From assembly GCF_914767665.1 (NCBI RefSeq), contig NC_059506.1:23227825-23291824 (forward strand): DNA of 64,000 nt. The letters run 5' to 3'. This DNA comes from Harmonia axyridis (lineage: Eukaryota > Arthropoda > Insecta > Coleoptera > Coccinellidae). The translations under genes were made by a program, and so were the position numbers. This document shows positions 10,671 to 21,776 of the stretch, piece after piece. Within the stretch, counting starts at the first letter, position 1. Every line of letters begins with the position of its first letter. The notes beneath the pieces were generated by a model. It had not been told where the DNA came from and made no database searches. It saw nothing but the letters and a program-made list of their open reading frames with translations.

Positions 10671-12366
10671 TATTGCAGGTTCTAGAAATTATTGCTTTAT
10701 GGAAAGAATTTTTGAATTTGTTGTTTTTTTTCTATGTATTTTTTTTGTCTCACCATGCTTTCTCTTCACCGCACAATTTACGACTTTTATTGATCTATAT
10801 TGGACACTTTAACGCTTATGATTGTACAGTATGTAAAAAAAACTTAAGCGATAGCCCGAGACCACAAAACAGGCATTGCCTATATAGGTGTGTTTTTGTT
10901 CTCGATGTTTTATAATAAAATTGTGTTGATATTGTTTTCTACAAAAAAATAATAGTGAATAAATAAATTGAAAAAATTATATAAAATTGTGTCTGTGTAC
11001 TTTACTAGGGAGAAATTTTGATTATTGGAGGATATTGAATTGAAGAAGTATGGTGAGTTGTGCATAATGTGGTTGCTCGTAAACAAAATATAATAATAGA
11101 GCATTTTCCGTTACAATATCGTAGAAATAGTCGATATACGGGGTGTCGTCATCTGATGGACTTTTTCTTGTTTTTGAGTCAGGAATTTTCCCTATTAATG
11201 GCGAATCTTTGATTAATAGCTTCTATGTTCATTTTCACAAGTTCATTTCGTCTACATTTACTGAAAACTTCTATAATTAATACTACCTGTCAATAAAATA
11301 ACTTATTTATTTACAGAACAATGAATAGCGTTATTGAGAGCCGTATCTAGGTACTATTGCGCCTGTGGCAATAGATTAGACAGTGCCCCCCATTTTCGAA
11401 GATTTTTTTTCATCCATTATGTGATCTTAATTAATTCAAAAATAGGGATGGTTTTCATATAAAAATTTTTTTGAGCCTCCCCTGCTTAGTTGCAGCCCCA
11501 TAAATATGGCGCCTGAAAAGTAATTTTTAATTTGTGGAAAGTTTATAATTGGTTTTTTTTTTGTTATATTTATTTTTTTTTTGTACCAATTGTCAATATA
11601 ATTATCGTTTTGATATCAGCCTATCGGAAACATTTGAGGTCGAAGATAATTCCAACCTCCACAAATCAGGCGTATTATCTGTTGATTTTTCTTCCAAAAA
11701 TCGTGAATTTTAGCAAAAACTTACAAGAGACATTATTCGTTAAGAATGGACCAGTCTATCCAAAATTAATTGCCTTATTGTAAAATATGAAAAAAGAAAA
11801 ATTATTGCAAAACAAGTTTGAGGGATGGCTTTTTCTACCCCTTGGAATCATAGAGGAACATCACCAACAATTTTTTAAATATTTTGGTTTTCAAGAAAAA
11901 AATTAAAATCTACTTTTTGTGCGACATCATTCCGCTATAATCAGCGGGAAGGGACTGAAAAATATGTTTATATGAGAGACCACCCCAATTTTTGACAAGA
12001 AATCAGTCCCAAATTTTTATCGCATTTATTCATAAACACCCTGTATATATTTACTTATTTGAATTGAAACCATTGAAATACACATTTCAATAATAAAACA
12101 GATAACTCCTGAAGATCTAAAAAAACTGATCTTCCCGATTAAATATTCAAATTTGAATATTCGGAATCCGATATTTTTCCTAATTGTTGAATTTATAACA
12201 GAATATTTATTATGCCTGCTGACATCCGAGGTTTGACAACTTTTGCTCTCCTAGTGTAGTTTCACATCGTTTGGCGAGCTTGAAGTTTGTTTTCTGAATT
12301 TCTGACATATTATATTAAGGTATTTATTTCAATATATTTTGAGTTGATATGAAACGTTGATACACT
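10671..12366. other. Region downstream of small gene 2
   Basis: It starts with the probable 3' untranslated region (AATAAA at 10914). A transposon-like fragment with runs of C is seen near 11345-11520 (gtgccccccattttcg). No convincing gene is visible; the short ORF at 11532-11783 is low-complexity and unsupported. Confidence 0.35.
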
Positions 12367-12432
12367 ATGGGACATAAGAAATGTGTTCTTTGTGAAGAAA
12401 CTCGCGAATTGAGTGAAATATCGTATCACTGA
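12367..12432 (+). pseudogene. Third CxxC-RE fragment, possible family remnant or single exon
   Basis: A 21-codon ORF reads MGHKKCVLCEETRELSEISYH. Its C-x-x-C-x3-R-E core matches ICDACKRARE and LCHECGRIRE of the two spliced genes upstream, with the same spacing. It lies about 4.1 kb after the second gene on the same strand, in array order. I could not find convincing flanking splice sites, so it may be a decayed third copy or one exon of a gene I cannot complete. The match is short and chance is possible. Confidence 0.35.
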
Positions 12433-12664
12433 TATGTTTTCATTTCTGCGCGCTTCATGTCAAATTTGTTAGTTCATGGTGGGGACCAAACTTGCTTACT
12501 GAATACAACATGTTCCTTCTATCTATGTTTATTACTCTGAGTATCACTGATATGTTTTCATTTCTCTCCTTATGTCAAATTTGATAGATCATGTTGGAGA
12601 CAAAATTCACTTACTGATGAGATTGATGCTCCCTCTATCTATGATTAGATATTACTCTGAGGAT
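12423..12664. repeat. Tandem duplication, two ~120-base units
   Basis: Units begin at 12423 and 12541, both with gtatcactgatatgttttc, and end with attactctgag. Similarity is clear with several small changes. The first unit overlaps the end of the CxxC-RE fragment. Confidence 0.85.
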
Positions 12665-13439
12665 TCAACTGATTATAGCTATAATAATTTTGAAATAAGA
12701 TAACTACCGTACTATTGAAAAATTTATTCAACTCATTAATATATTTCATATTTTTCTTCTTTATCAATAATGATTTTTTTCCTTTTTGTACATAATAAGG
12801 AACTGAATCTACATTAGCTATTCTCAGAAGCAGAGGGAGGCATCAAATGAATACATTCGTAGGTAATGATTTTATATAACGCTGATAAGTAGAAAAAGGC
12901 CAAGAAAATAATTGACTCTTGAGTTCCCTCTGATGTTCAACATCGAGACGTTAATTGGCCTGAAAAATGCTTTCTCGGGTTTTTTTGCCCATTACAATCC
13001 AATTCGTTTCGCTGGAACGATATTCGAGAGGGTAATACGGACCTCACGAAAATTAAATGTTGGTTAAAATTGACCGTTCGTATGAATATATGCATGCTAT
13101 CTCACAGTTTGGTTTTATTCATAGCATGTGCAGGATTATAATTGCTGGAGAAGGATCAAAAAGGGCGTGCATGAATTGATGCAGACGATTTTAAAGGGTG
13201 AAGTTTCAGCAAAAACTAAAGAGGTCCTTTCATTTAAGTTCTTGTTCGAATCCACTTTCCTTCAGTCTTTTAGAGTTGGGAACATTTTTTATCATGATAT
13301 TCTCATTTAGATTGGTTTATGGGATCTAGTGTTAATAAAATAGCAGTTCCTGGCAGTATTTTAAACGAAGTAATGTTATTACAAGGGGAAAAAAAACATT
13401 TTCATTGAATTTAGCTCAAGAACTTTGAAGCGTCTACTA

Positions 13440-13577
13440 CTAATGAGAATATTCTCATTATTCACTCCTGTGCTTTCTCACAAAACGATGCTGTTTCCAA
13501 TTCAGAAACACCTCGTGTACAAAAAAATAATGTGAGATCGTGTACAAAATGGCGAATGCGCGGGTTCGGGTTATTCA
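13440..13577. repeat. Left arm of a large inverted repeat (partner 17005-17135)
   Basis: The stretch from gagaatattctcattattc to gcgcgggttcgggtt is the reverse complement of about 17005-17135, with a few mismatches. Adjacent bases 13590-13735 also recur as a direct copy within the foldback at 15029-15939 (15465-15612). Confidence 0.85.
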
Positions 13578-14201
13578 CAATATGAAACCATAGAAATATT
13601 GAGACTCTTAGGTGAAAATAGGTTTTTGGCCATTTTATATTATTTATATTGATCCGAATCATACGATGTTATATATTTTTGAAATCAGGAAAAATCAAGC
13701 TTTCAGAAAATGACACAAAAATCTAGTGTTCCCATTTCTACTCCTTCGAATATATTTTCATCTTTACTTTCGTTGTTTTCTTCTTTCGTCACACGTCTAT
13801 GAATTGTTCACATATATCTTCTATATCGACTTCTTGAGCAAATAATGGCCACAAAATTTTGAATGGTTTTATCCATTTCGGAAAACCACTCTCTCGTAAC
13901 TTTCTCTTTAAGTCGTACAGAAACTTAGTCATTCGTCATAGCAGATAAAGATAGGTCATTACAACTAATCACTTCGCTTTCACTTTGGAGAGGGGGGATC
14001 ACACGGTAATGCGCACTAGTCACTACTTGATGATAAGCAAGGAGATAAAAGCAACCAATGAACTACAAGCCTCACTAAATTGGTTTAAAATTTCTCTCTC
14101 ATTATACATAAGTAAGAACTATCGTTGTGAGAGATTCAGTACATTTTGAGTTTCGCAAACGTCTTATCACCGTTTTGAAGTTGTGTTTCATTGATTGTAA
14201 A

Positions 14202-14411
14202 ATGAATATTCCGTCAAAAATGAATAACTCCGAAGAAATAAAAATCGAGGGAAAGAAGAATTCCACAGATAATAATTCTTCGAATCCCGAGAAACAAAAG
14301 AAACGAAAAAATAGGTCCAGTGACAAGAAGAAAACAGAAAAACGAGTGAATCCAGAAGACTTTGTGATGATGAAGAAACCTCTGCTGCATTTGTTTTCGA
14401 TGTTTAGATAA
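14202..14411 (+). CDS. Lys-rich 69-codon ORF, possible small nuclear protein or terminal exon
   Basis: Not recognised. The frame opens upstream at 14127, but the second Met at 14202 is followed by a low-complexity basic protein with N/S-rich and K/R-rich stretches (EKQKKRKNRSSDKKK), resembling nuclear localisation segments, and ends LLHLFSMFR. AATAAA is at about 14606, roughly 195 bases past the stop. It could be the last exon of a gene or a fortuitous AT-rich frame; it shares no cysteine motif with the small genes upstream. Confidence 0.25.
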   Translation: MNIPSKMNNSEEIKIEGKKNSTDNNSSNPEKQKKRKNRSSDKKKTEKRVNPEDFVMMKKPLLHLFSMFR

Positions 14412-14477
14412 CAATTAGATTTATGTCATAGGACAACTCCAATATAGTTTTAATGAGTAAAATGTGTGATAACATGG

Positions 14478-15020
14478 CAGTTATGATAAAAAATGTGTTT
14501 GAAGTATTACGAAAACAACCATGAATGAAAATTAGGGTTGAATAAATTTTATAACTGTTAAATTGTAAATATTGTACATATCTCAAAATACTCCGATATA
14601 AATGAAATAAAATATTTCAATTAATGTACTGTATTTCTAACTCTACCCCAAATATTTGATTTTAGTAATTATCCTCAGCTGTACTTAAGAATGGAATATT
14701 TATTGCATTCTAGTCTCAATTAAGAATAGTTCAGTGCCAATTTGTATTCCATGGCTTCTGATGAAGCCTGGAAAAGTGTTTGAAGTCTGACGAAAACAAC
14801 AATGGATAAATATTGAGTTTGAATGAATTTATAACTAGTGAATTGTAAATATTATCTATATTTCAAAAAACTCCGATGTAAATGAAATAAATGTTTCAAT
14901 TACTGCACTCATGTTTTTAATTCTTACCCAAATATTTAATTCTAGCAATCATCCTTACCAAAAGAAATGAAATATAGCATTCTAATCTCAGTTAAAAATA
15001 TTAGATTTCAAATAGACTGT
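14478..15020. repeat. Tandem duplication, two ~270-280-base units
   Basis: A unit from about 14478 (gtgtttgaagtattacgaaaac, ctccgatataaatgaaataa, ccaaatatttgattttagtaa) recurs from about 14765 (gtgtttgaagtctgacgaaaac, ctccgatgtaaatgaaataa, ccaaatatttaattctagcaa). Divergence is moderate. The second unit follows a ctgatgaa motif, recalling tails of Penelope-like elements, but no full ribozyme fold is evident. Confidence 0.75.
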
Positions 15021-15028
15021 CAATCGTA

Positions 15029-15939
15029 CAGGGTGGGCAAATTTCGATTTTTTAGCACTACAACTTTTAAACCAGAGGAGATAGACAAAATCTGACACGC
15101 TATTCTCGGTCTTTTTTTCTAAGAAACTAACAAGTGTAGTATTCGGCCACCTTCTTTTGTTTTCGAATTATAAGCGAAAATTGAAAAAATGGCGATATCG
15201 AAAAACATTTATATCTCCGCTAATACTGATGACAGAGCTCTGAAATTAAAACATTATAAAGGCACTTTTTCACGTAGAATCCAGTGGCGTGCTTGTCTTT
15301 CCAAAACGTCTTTAGTTACGGAGCTATGACCCGAAGTTATGTTTATATATCTAAATTCGAATTTCATAGAAATGAGTAAAAAGCATAGAAATAATCAGAC
15401 TGACAGAAGGATACTGCTCTTGTTATAGAAAGTTCAATTTTTCTGTGCTCATCATCATAGAAACCATAGAAATATTGGGACTCTTAGATAAAAAAAGTTT
15501 TTTGACCATTTTCTGCTATTTATTTTAATACAAACCATACAATGTTATATTTTTTTGAAATCAGGAAAAATCAAGCTTTCAGAAAATGACACAAAAATCT
15601 TGTGTTCCCATTTGAAAAATCATAACTTTGGGTCATAGCTTCGTAATTAAAAACTCTTTCGAAAAAACGAGCACACCACTGGATTCTACTTGAAAAGTAC
15701 CTGTATAATGATTTAATTTCAGAGCTCTACCATCAGTATTAGCGGAGATATAAATGTTTTTCGATATCGCCATTTTTCCAATTTTCGCTTATAACTCGAA
15801 AACAAAAGAAGGTGGCCAAAAATGAATACTACCCTTGTTAGTTTGTCAGAAAAAAAGACCGAGAATGGGGTATCAGATTTTGTCTATCTCCTCTGCTTTA
15901 AAAGTTGTAGTGCTAAAACATCGAAATTTGCCCACCCTG
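15029..15939. mobile_element. Foldback element with ~320-base arms
   Basis: Left end cagggtgggcaaatttcgat and right end atcgaaatttgcccaccctg, with TA duplicated at 15027-15028 and 15940-15941. The arms match through the segments about mggcgatatcgaaaaacatt and aatgtttttcgatatcgcca, to roughly 15345 and 15615. The central 270 bases include a copy of 13590-13735. No transposase is present. Confidence 0.88.
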
Positions 15940-15941
15940 TA

Positions 15942-16915
15942 CAGAGACTCCTTTGAAAACTAAGATAATAATAATAATTTATTCAGTGAAATTTAAATAA
16001 TAATACATACACTGTGTCCGTAAAGTATGGAACAAATTCATTTTCAGCTAAACAGACCATTTTAAGAAATAATCCTGAAACACGTCGATTTTTATTTTAA
16101 TTTACCGTATTTCAAAACACTCCCAATTTGTGTCAATTTTCTGATTACTCTAGCTGAACTGATTTAAAAAATGTATCACATGTTAATTCCAATTGGTATA
16201 GGGTGGACAAAAATACAATAGTTTTGTGTGTGCTCATAAAGTAACGCGTAACATTCTTTATTAGTTAAATTAATAATATTATCAAAACTAATTATTGTCT
16301 AGTGGCAATTGGTTTGAATGTAACACCCCGTAGTTTGTTACATTTCTATATTGTATAAAAATAATAAATAATTTCTTCCATATTCTGTCTGCTAGACCAC
16401 AAGTACCAAACATGTTTGGAATCTAAAAATGTAATAAACTACAGGGTGTTACATTGAAACCAATTGCCACTAGACAATGAGTATTTTTGATAATATTGTT
16501 AATTTAACAAATGAAGAATGTTACGAGTTACTTTATGAGCACACACAAAACTATTGTATTTTTGTTCACCCTGTACCAATTGGAATCAACATGTAATACA
16601 TTTTTGGAATCAGTTCCGCTAGAGTGATCCGAAAATTGAGACAAAATGGGGGTGTTCTTCTTAAAAAAATGACGGTGACGTCATTACTCGAAAGTAATTC
16701 ACCCTGTATATTGGATTATTATTTTAAAATACGGTAAATTGCAATAAAAAAACGACGTGTTTCAGTATTATTTCTCAAATGGTCTGTTTAGCTAAAAATG
16801 AATTTGTTCCATACTTTACGGACAGAGTGTATGTATTATTATGTAAATTTCACTGAATAAATAATGATAATTATTATTAATATCTTAGTTTTCAAAGGAG
16901 TCTCTATGCAAAGAA
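15942..16915. repeat. Inverted repeat around a central MITE
   Basis: Bases 15942-16009 (agagactcctttgaaaac and on through aataataatacatac) are the reverse complement of about 16832-16915. The MITE at 16010-16829 lies exactly between them. The arms abut the foldback at 15029-15939. Confidence 0.85.
16010..16829. mobile_element. MITE with cactgtgtccgtaaagtatgg ends
   Basis: Ends cactgtgtccgtaaagtatg and catactttacggacagagtg, TA on both sides. Internally it carries parts of the cagggtgaattactttcgag element and of an acagggtgttacattg repeat. Copies or remnants are at 9475-10322 and 25379-25798. Confidence 0.85.
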
Positions 16916-17004
16916 CATATTCAGATATGGATTTTTTACTTCCTCTTATATGAATTTCATAAATTACAGCCTGAAAAATATTTCAGAGGATTATTATTGG
17001 GAAT

Positions 17005-17135
17005 TACCCGAACCCGCGCATTCGCCATTTTGTACATAATCTTACATTGTTTTTTTTGTACACAAGGTGTTTCTGAATTGGAAACAGCATTGTTTTGTGA
17101 GAAAGTACAGGAGTGAATAACGAGAATATTTTCAT
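17005..17135. repeat. Right arm of the large inverted repeat (partner 13440-13577)
   Basis: Reverse complement of 13440-13577, including acccgaacccgcgcattcgc. It closes a nest of inverted repeats covering 13.4-17.1 kb. Confidence 0.85.
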
Positions 17136-18235
17136 TATCCTTACTTCCACTGAAAATGCATATGTTCTTCTAGAATTTCTTAGAGTTACTGAGCTTCCCT
17201 GCTGGTAAACACATTTCTGGAATTGACCTAATCCCTTCAAGCTGTACCTATTCTGCCATTATTTATAACCGGAGTGGCAAAACACGAAACTGCTCTCCTG
17301 AATAGAACTAAATTATATCCACTCAACAAAAAATGAATTTGCTGAACGTTTGGAATATATTCTGGCTGTGCAGTTCTCCAGTGTTCATGGTCCAACAGAG
17401 CTTTCAAAGCTTCCGAACCGTAACTTTCAATGTGATAAATAATGTAGACAATACCATTGTTTTCAATTTAATAGAAACTGATGTCAGTTTCTACCTATTG
17501 TATGAAGGAATGTGATATTGTTTCATCGCCATCAATACCGATGGTTATCGATGAGAATCTCATTCTCTTGAGGAGAACTCGTAGGTAGATACTCATTTTG
17601 GGCTTTGTCACACTGTTATCTGCCGAAAAGTTTTGAAAAATTACGAGAATTTGCTTGGGAAAGAGGAAAAATCAAGAAAACTAAACGACATTTAACATTA
17701 ACATTAACAAAAAAACCATCATTATTTGATGTTTTAGTGTTTTTTTATATTTCTGAACGTCCTACCTACATAGTATCATACATCATTTTGAAGGAAAAAA
17801 AAATACGAATCGAACGAAGTATTAATATACAGGGTGTTCCATTAAAAAAAATATAGGTTTGTGTTGAATCTTCAAAACCATACCCCGAAAAAAAAATTTG
17901 AGTACGCCACTGGATTCTACGCAGAATTCTGATTCAGATGTAGTTTTTACCTCAGCATTATTTCTACTAACTTCGGAGATAAAGGAGGTGTCTGAAAAGT
18001 ATCAATTTCCAAAATCACCCTGTATCTCTTGAACGGAAACAGTTATGAAAAATCTGATTAGACCAATTTGAGTTTCACGAAAAAGTAGGACAGGAACGTG
18101 AAAACCGCAAGGCTCTATCTTAAATAACAAGCGAGAAACCTGGCTGTCTCACCCAAAATGGGATGCACTGTACTATTGGTTACATGTAGGTACCTACATA
18201 AATAAATAGAAACTTGATGATGGGTTCTGTGGCAT
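17136..18235. other. Region without a supported gene
   Basis: A 60-codon frame at 17333-17515 begins with a hydrophobic stretch (MNLLNVWNIFWLC), but has no splice or homology support. A CAGGGTGTTCC repeat end is at about 17831. Nothing else is recognised. Confidence 0.35.
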
Positions 18236-18239
18236 AAAA

Positions 18240-19280
18240 GCACCCAGAACTTACCAGGAGAAGCTCGAAATGAATTTGTTGAATTAACCAGATCCAAATT
18301 AAAAACAGGATATTATCCAAACAACTGGAAAACGCGGATACAATCTTAATTTGGAAAAAAAAGAGAAAAAGACCCAACGAACTATTGACTCATAAACCTA
18401 TTATCGGCAATAAGTAAAGCGATAAAGTAACTAATTCACAGAAGATAAACAGATTTCGCGGAAGAAAAACAAATAATTCCAGATCACCTGCAGTTTGGGT
18501 TTCGCGAAGAGCATTGAATGATCCACTCACTGGTACGACTCACTGAAAATATTGAGGAGCGAATGAACCTTTTTACAGATACTGGTGCAATATTCTTGGA
18601 TATAGAAAAGGCATTTGATGAAATGTGGCATAAAGGTCTGGTATACAAAATGAAGTTGATCAAATTTCCAATCAAACTTACTAGATTAATACAATCGTTC
18701 CTGGCAAATAGAAAATTTGGAGTGAATATCGATAGTACTAGGTCGAAGATTAGAGAAATTGAAGCCGGAGTTTCCCAAGGTTCGATGATTGGACCGCTGC
18801 TGTTCAATTTATACATGGTAGACATACCAATAATTATTAGATGTAAGATATCCCAGTTCGTAGTTGACACTGCCATTTACTATCACAGTAGAATGCGGAA
18901 AACAATTAGAGGGTAGTTACAGATAGACCTAGATACACTAATGGAATACTTCAAGAAATGGAGATTCAAAGTGAATACATTGAAAACAGTTGCAATCTAC
19001 TTCGGAGGAACAACAGTAAATAAAGAGAAAGCAGGAAACGTCAAATCAGAAAATCAAACGATAGAATGGAATAAGGAAGCAAAATATCTGGGAGTTATAC
19101 TAGATGAAAGAATAAAATTTAACAAACAGTTAGACGAGAACAGAAAAAAGGCAAGAAAATTACACGGGAGACAGTACCCGCTGCTCAACCCAAAAAGTAA
19201 ACTTTCCTTCGAAAACGAGGTGAAGATAATAAATATATTGTCTATAACAAGCATTACGCATGCAGGAGTAACCTGAAATA
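18240..19280 (+). pseudogene. Jockey-type LINE reverse transcriptase, degenerate fragment
   Basis: Non-LTR retrotransposon polymerase. Two open stretches are 18518-18916 and 18941-19276, with decayed homologous sequence from about 18240. Visible motifs are FLDIEKAFDEMWHKGL (palm motif A), EAGVSQGSMIGPLLFNLYM (B motif), and SQFVVDTAIY where an active enzyme has a hydrophobic residue followed by ADD, so the catalytic pair is lost. The thumb-like segment KYLGVILDERIKFNKQL follows. A stop at 18914-18916 separates the two parts. Related copies are at 51480-52080 and 53095-53835. The 3' end is cut by the palindromic MITE at 19291. Confidence 0.9.
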
Positions 19281-19290
19281 ATACAAATAT

Positions 19291-19506
19291 GGAATTAAGG
19301 GCTTGACTTGATATTTAAGCTACTTGACTTGGGCTTGACTTGAAATCTAGTCAAGTTCAAGTCAAGAAGTAATTTTTCAATGTCAAGTTTATTAATTAAG
19401 TACTTGACCGAACATTGAAAAACTACTACTTGACTTGAACTTGAGTTGATTTCAAGTCAAGCTCAAGTAGCTTGAATATCAAGTCAAGCCGTGAATCCTT
19501 AATTCC
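19291..19506. mobile_element. Palindromic MITE rich in CTTGACTTG repeats
   Basis: Ends ggaattaagg and ccttaattcc are inverted. The interior is built from many copies of cttgacttga and its complement tcaagtcaag, making a strong hairpin. It interrupts the 3' part of the LINE fragment ending near 19280. No coding capacity. Confidence 0.85.
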
Positions 19507-19561
19507 AACTACCGAACTGGCCATTTGGCACTAGATATTTATCTACTTACATAGAGGTAGG

Positions 19562-20618
19562 CAAGGTCGTAGAAATAGGGAGGGTACTGGGGGTAATTAC
19601 CCCCCAAGATTTTCAAAATATAAATTTCAGAAATCTCACAAACACGAAAATTTCTCCATGAAATGAAATTTCAATACTGTAGATATCAAAGAACTGAACT
19701 GAGTAATTTGTATCGAAAAATTGTCTGGGCTGTGTTGTACAATTCATTGTGTTTCATTCAAATTGCAATTTATTTGTGAAGATCTCAGTTTTGAATTGAC
19801 TGTGTCTACAGGTGTTCCTAAATTGGAGGTACAAATGAAAATGACAGATTTCTCGGATCATTTCAAGAAAAAAGTTCTATAACAGTCCGCAAATGCTTTG
19901 TTTTTGAGACACAGGTGTTAAAGTTCAAGTTTTTCTTTTATAGTTCAATTTTCCCTTCACAAGATATTTAGCTCGAATTGGCATAGATAATCCAATTCAA
20001 AGTTTTCATCATGTAATATCCTAATTTTGAATGCAATTCTACAAAGTGATATTTTTTATCTGGAAGGGTGCCCGCTTCTTTTCTCCAGAAGTATTTTTTG
20101 TGAACCACTCGTAGTGTAGAAAAATTAACAAAGAAACTCTGGTTCAGACCTACACTTTTTTGTTTGTTGTAGTTTTGTAGTATCTGCAATCGATTTTGAG
20201 AAAGAAATTCAAACAGCTCTCTATAGTAATTCTCAAGAAAATCCTAATTATTATGAAAATCCAGTTAGGTAGCTTTGATAAATAAACTAATTATAAGTTT
20301 TGGTACTTATTTACCAACTCTGAAGCGAAGATTAATAAAGATTCGATAGACTGGTTAAGCATCACAAGAAAAACCCTGTATCGCGAAAACAAAGCGTTTG
20401 CAGGCTCATGTTTATGGGCCGTTTTATTTTTAAAATTATTCAAGGAATCTCTCAATTTCCTTCGTAAATCCAATTCAGGAACACCCAGTATAAGATAAGA
20501 ACAATAGATTTGTTAATAAAAACAAATTGTTTCGAGTAATTTGGTTCAAACTCAGATATGAGTTGTAAAAAATTTTTTTTTCGATTAACCCCCCAAGAAA
20601 AAAAGATCTAAGCCCTTG
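19562..20618. mobile_element. Possible insertion bounded by a 10-base direct repeat
   Basis: The sequence gaggtaggca occurs at about 19552-19561 and again at about 20619-20628. The segment between begins aggtcgtagaaatagggag with a ggggtaattacccccc tract and ends ccaagaaaaaaagatctaagccctt. No transposase is seen. The pattern fits an inserted element with a target duplication, but the family is not identified. Confidence 0.4.
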
Positions 20619-20754
20619 GAGGTAGGCACCTTCAGTTTTGTCAGTTTTGTGAACATCTGTCTCCAACCCTGCAACTAGTGTAAACTTCCACTAGATGGAG
20701 CTTCGAAGTAGAAACCTAATCGGCTTACCGAAATGATATTTCGGGAAAACTCAC

Positions 20755-20873
20755 CGTCGTAAGATCCTGTCATAATTCCCGACACTTTTCCAGCAACTCT
20801 TCCCCCCACCGGCATCTTGAAGTCCCGGAATCCCGACGCTCCAACTCTGGCAAACTTTCAGTCGGGGAATGTT
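20755..20873 (-). CDS. Candidate exon of a host gene on the minus strand
   Basis: On the minus strand this 119-base, GC-richer block is preceded by TTATTTTCAG and followed by GTGAGT, good acceptor and donor sites. An ATG at 20815 (context tcaagATGc) opens a frame reading MPVGGRVAGKVSGIMTGSYD before the donor, with an in-frame TGA upstream in the exon. That fits a second exon carrying the end of a 5' untranslated region and the first codons. A second frame is also open throughout (NIPRLKVCQSW...). I do not recognise the protein, and no partner exon was found in the window. It may belong to a gene with long transposon-filled introns. Confidence 0.4.
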
Positions 20874-21024
20874 CTGAAAATAAATTGGAAATTATTCCTT
20901 GTTCCGTCAGGATGATGAGATAATATAAATTCCCATCTGATAGAGATTGGTTCGTTCCTTGCGTCTCGGCAGGTGCTCGATTATTGTAATTTCTAATTTT
21001 CCGTGCATTGAGGTACTGAAGGTA

Positions 21025-21740
21025 CAGGGTGTCCCAAATTCGATGCTCACTGAAAGCATCTCGTGAACTATGAGACTGAAGAGGGGTCTACACCGTTTCA
21101 GCGATCAGTTAAAAAATTAGTTCGCTTTATTTCACATTAGAGACCATCGATTCATACGAGTTTTTCCCTATTATTCATTTTAAAGAGTATGTCATTGCGG
21201 AAAGTCCTTATTAATTATTATGATATAACTTTCCGAAAAAACATTTCTTCTTTAATGGATATTCACATAAAAATATTATACAGAAAGTCTGGTGAAAGGC
21301 TGAAAAAACAGTTGTTCTGTAAAAATCCAGACGTAAAAACATATTTTGAATTCTTGCTTGTGGTAGAAAAGGACGGTAAATCAGAGGAAGTTTCAATTTA
21401 CTTCACTCATCCTGAAAAGTGGTGGAATATCAATATCAATGTCGCTGAGGAGGGATGAGTAGTTGAACTTCAAGGACCCCCTATCTCTTTTTTAATAATA
21501 TTGAGATAACAGAAAGCAGATCATAGATATCTTGATTAGTTGTTAAGTGACAGGACGTTTCTGAAAAATGGCCTTTCAAATATTTCGTTATATCTTAGTT
21601 TCTGTTCAAGATATTCGAAAAATTCTAAAGCGGGTTTTTCAGTAATTTCATGGTTTTATATGATACTCATAACAGATCATATAAATTAATTACAGTTTCA
21701 GCGATATAGAGTAAAAATGGTGTTTCTTAAATGGGACACT
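21025..21740. mobile_element. CAGGGTGTCCC-ended element with an 89-codon ORF
   Basis: Left end cagggtgtcccaaattcgat after TA, right end near 21740 reads aaatgggacactata. Inside, an ORF at 21189-21458 (MSLRKVLINYYDI..., a Lys-rich product) is open but matches nothing I know; it may be a chance frame. End fragments of the same family occur at 1880-1969. Confidence 0.5.
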
Positions 21741-21776
21741 ATATTTTTCAGCGCAGATTTGTCGAAAATATTTATA

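Noticed and set aside
10375..10812. Long ORFs on both strands through the minisatellite (HLHLLQL and QLQEVQ repeats)
   Set aside because: They are alternative-frame readings of the 15-bp repeat; the spliced frame of the gene at 8272-10670 explains it and has splice sites and a paralogue.
13128..13310. 60-codon ORF (QDYNCWRRIKKGVHELMQ) as a third member of the small gene family
   Set aside because: It has no CxxC motif, no Arg tail and no matching splice phase.
17333..17515. 60-codon ORF with a hydrophobic, signal-peptide-like start
   Set aside because: Short, without splice sites, promoter or homologue in the window; AT-rich DNA gives such frames by chance.
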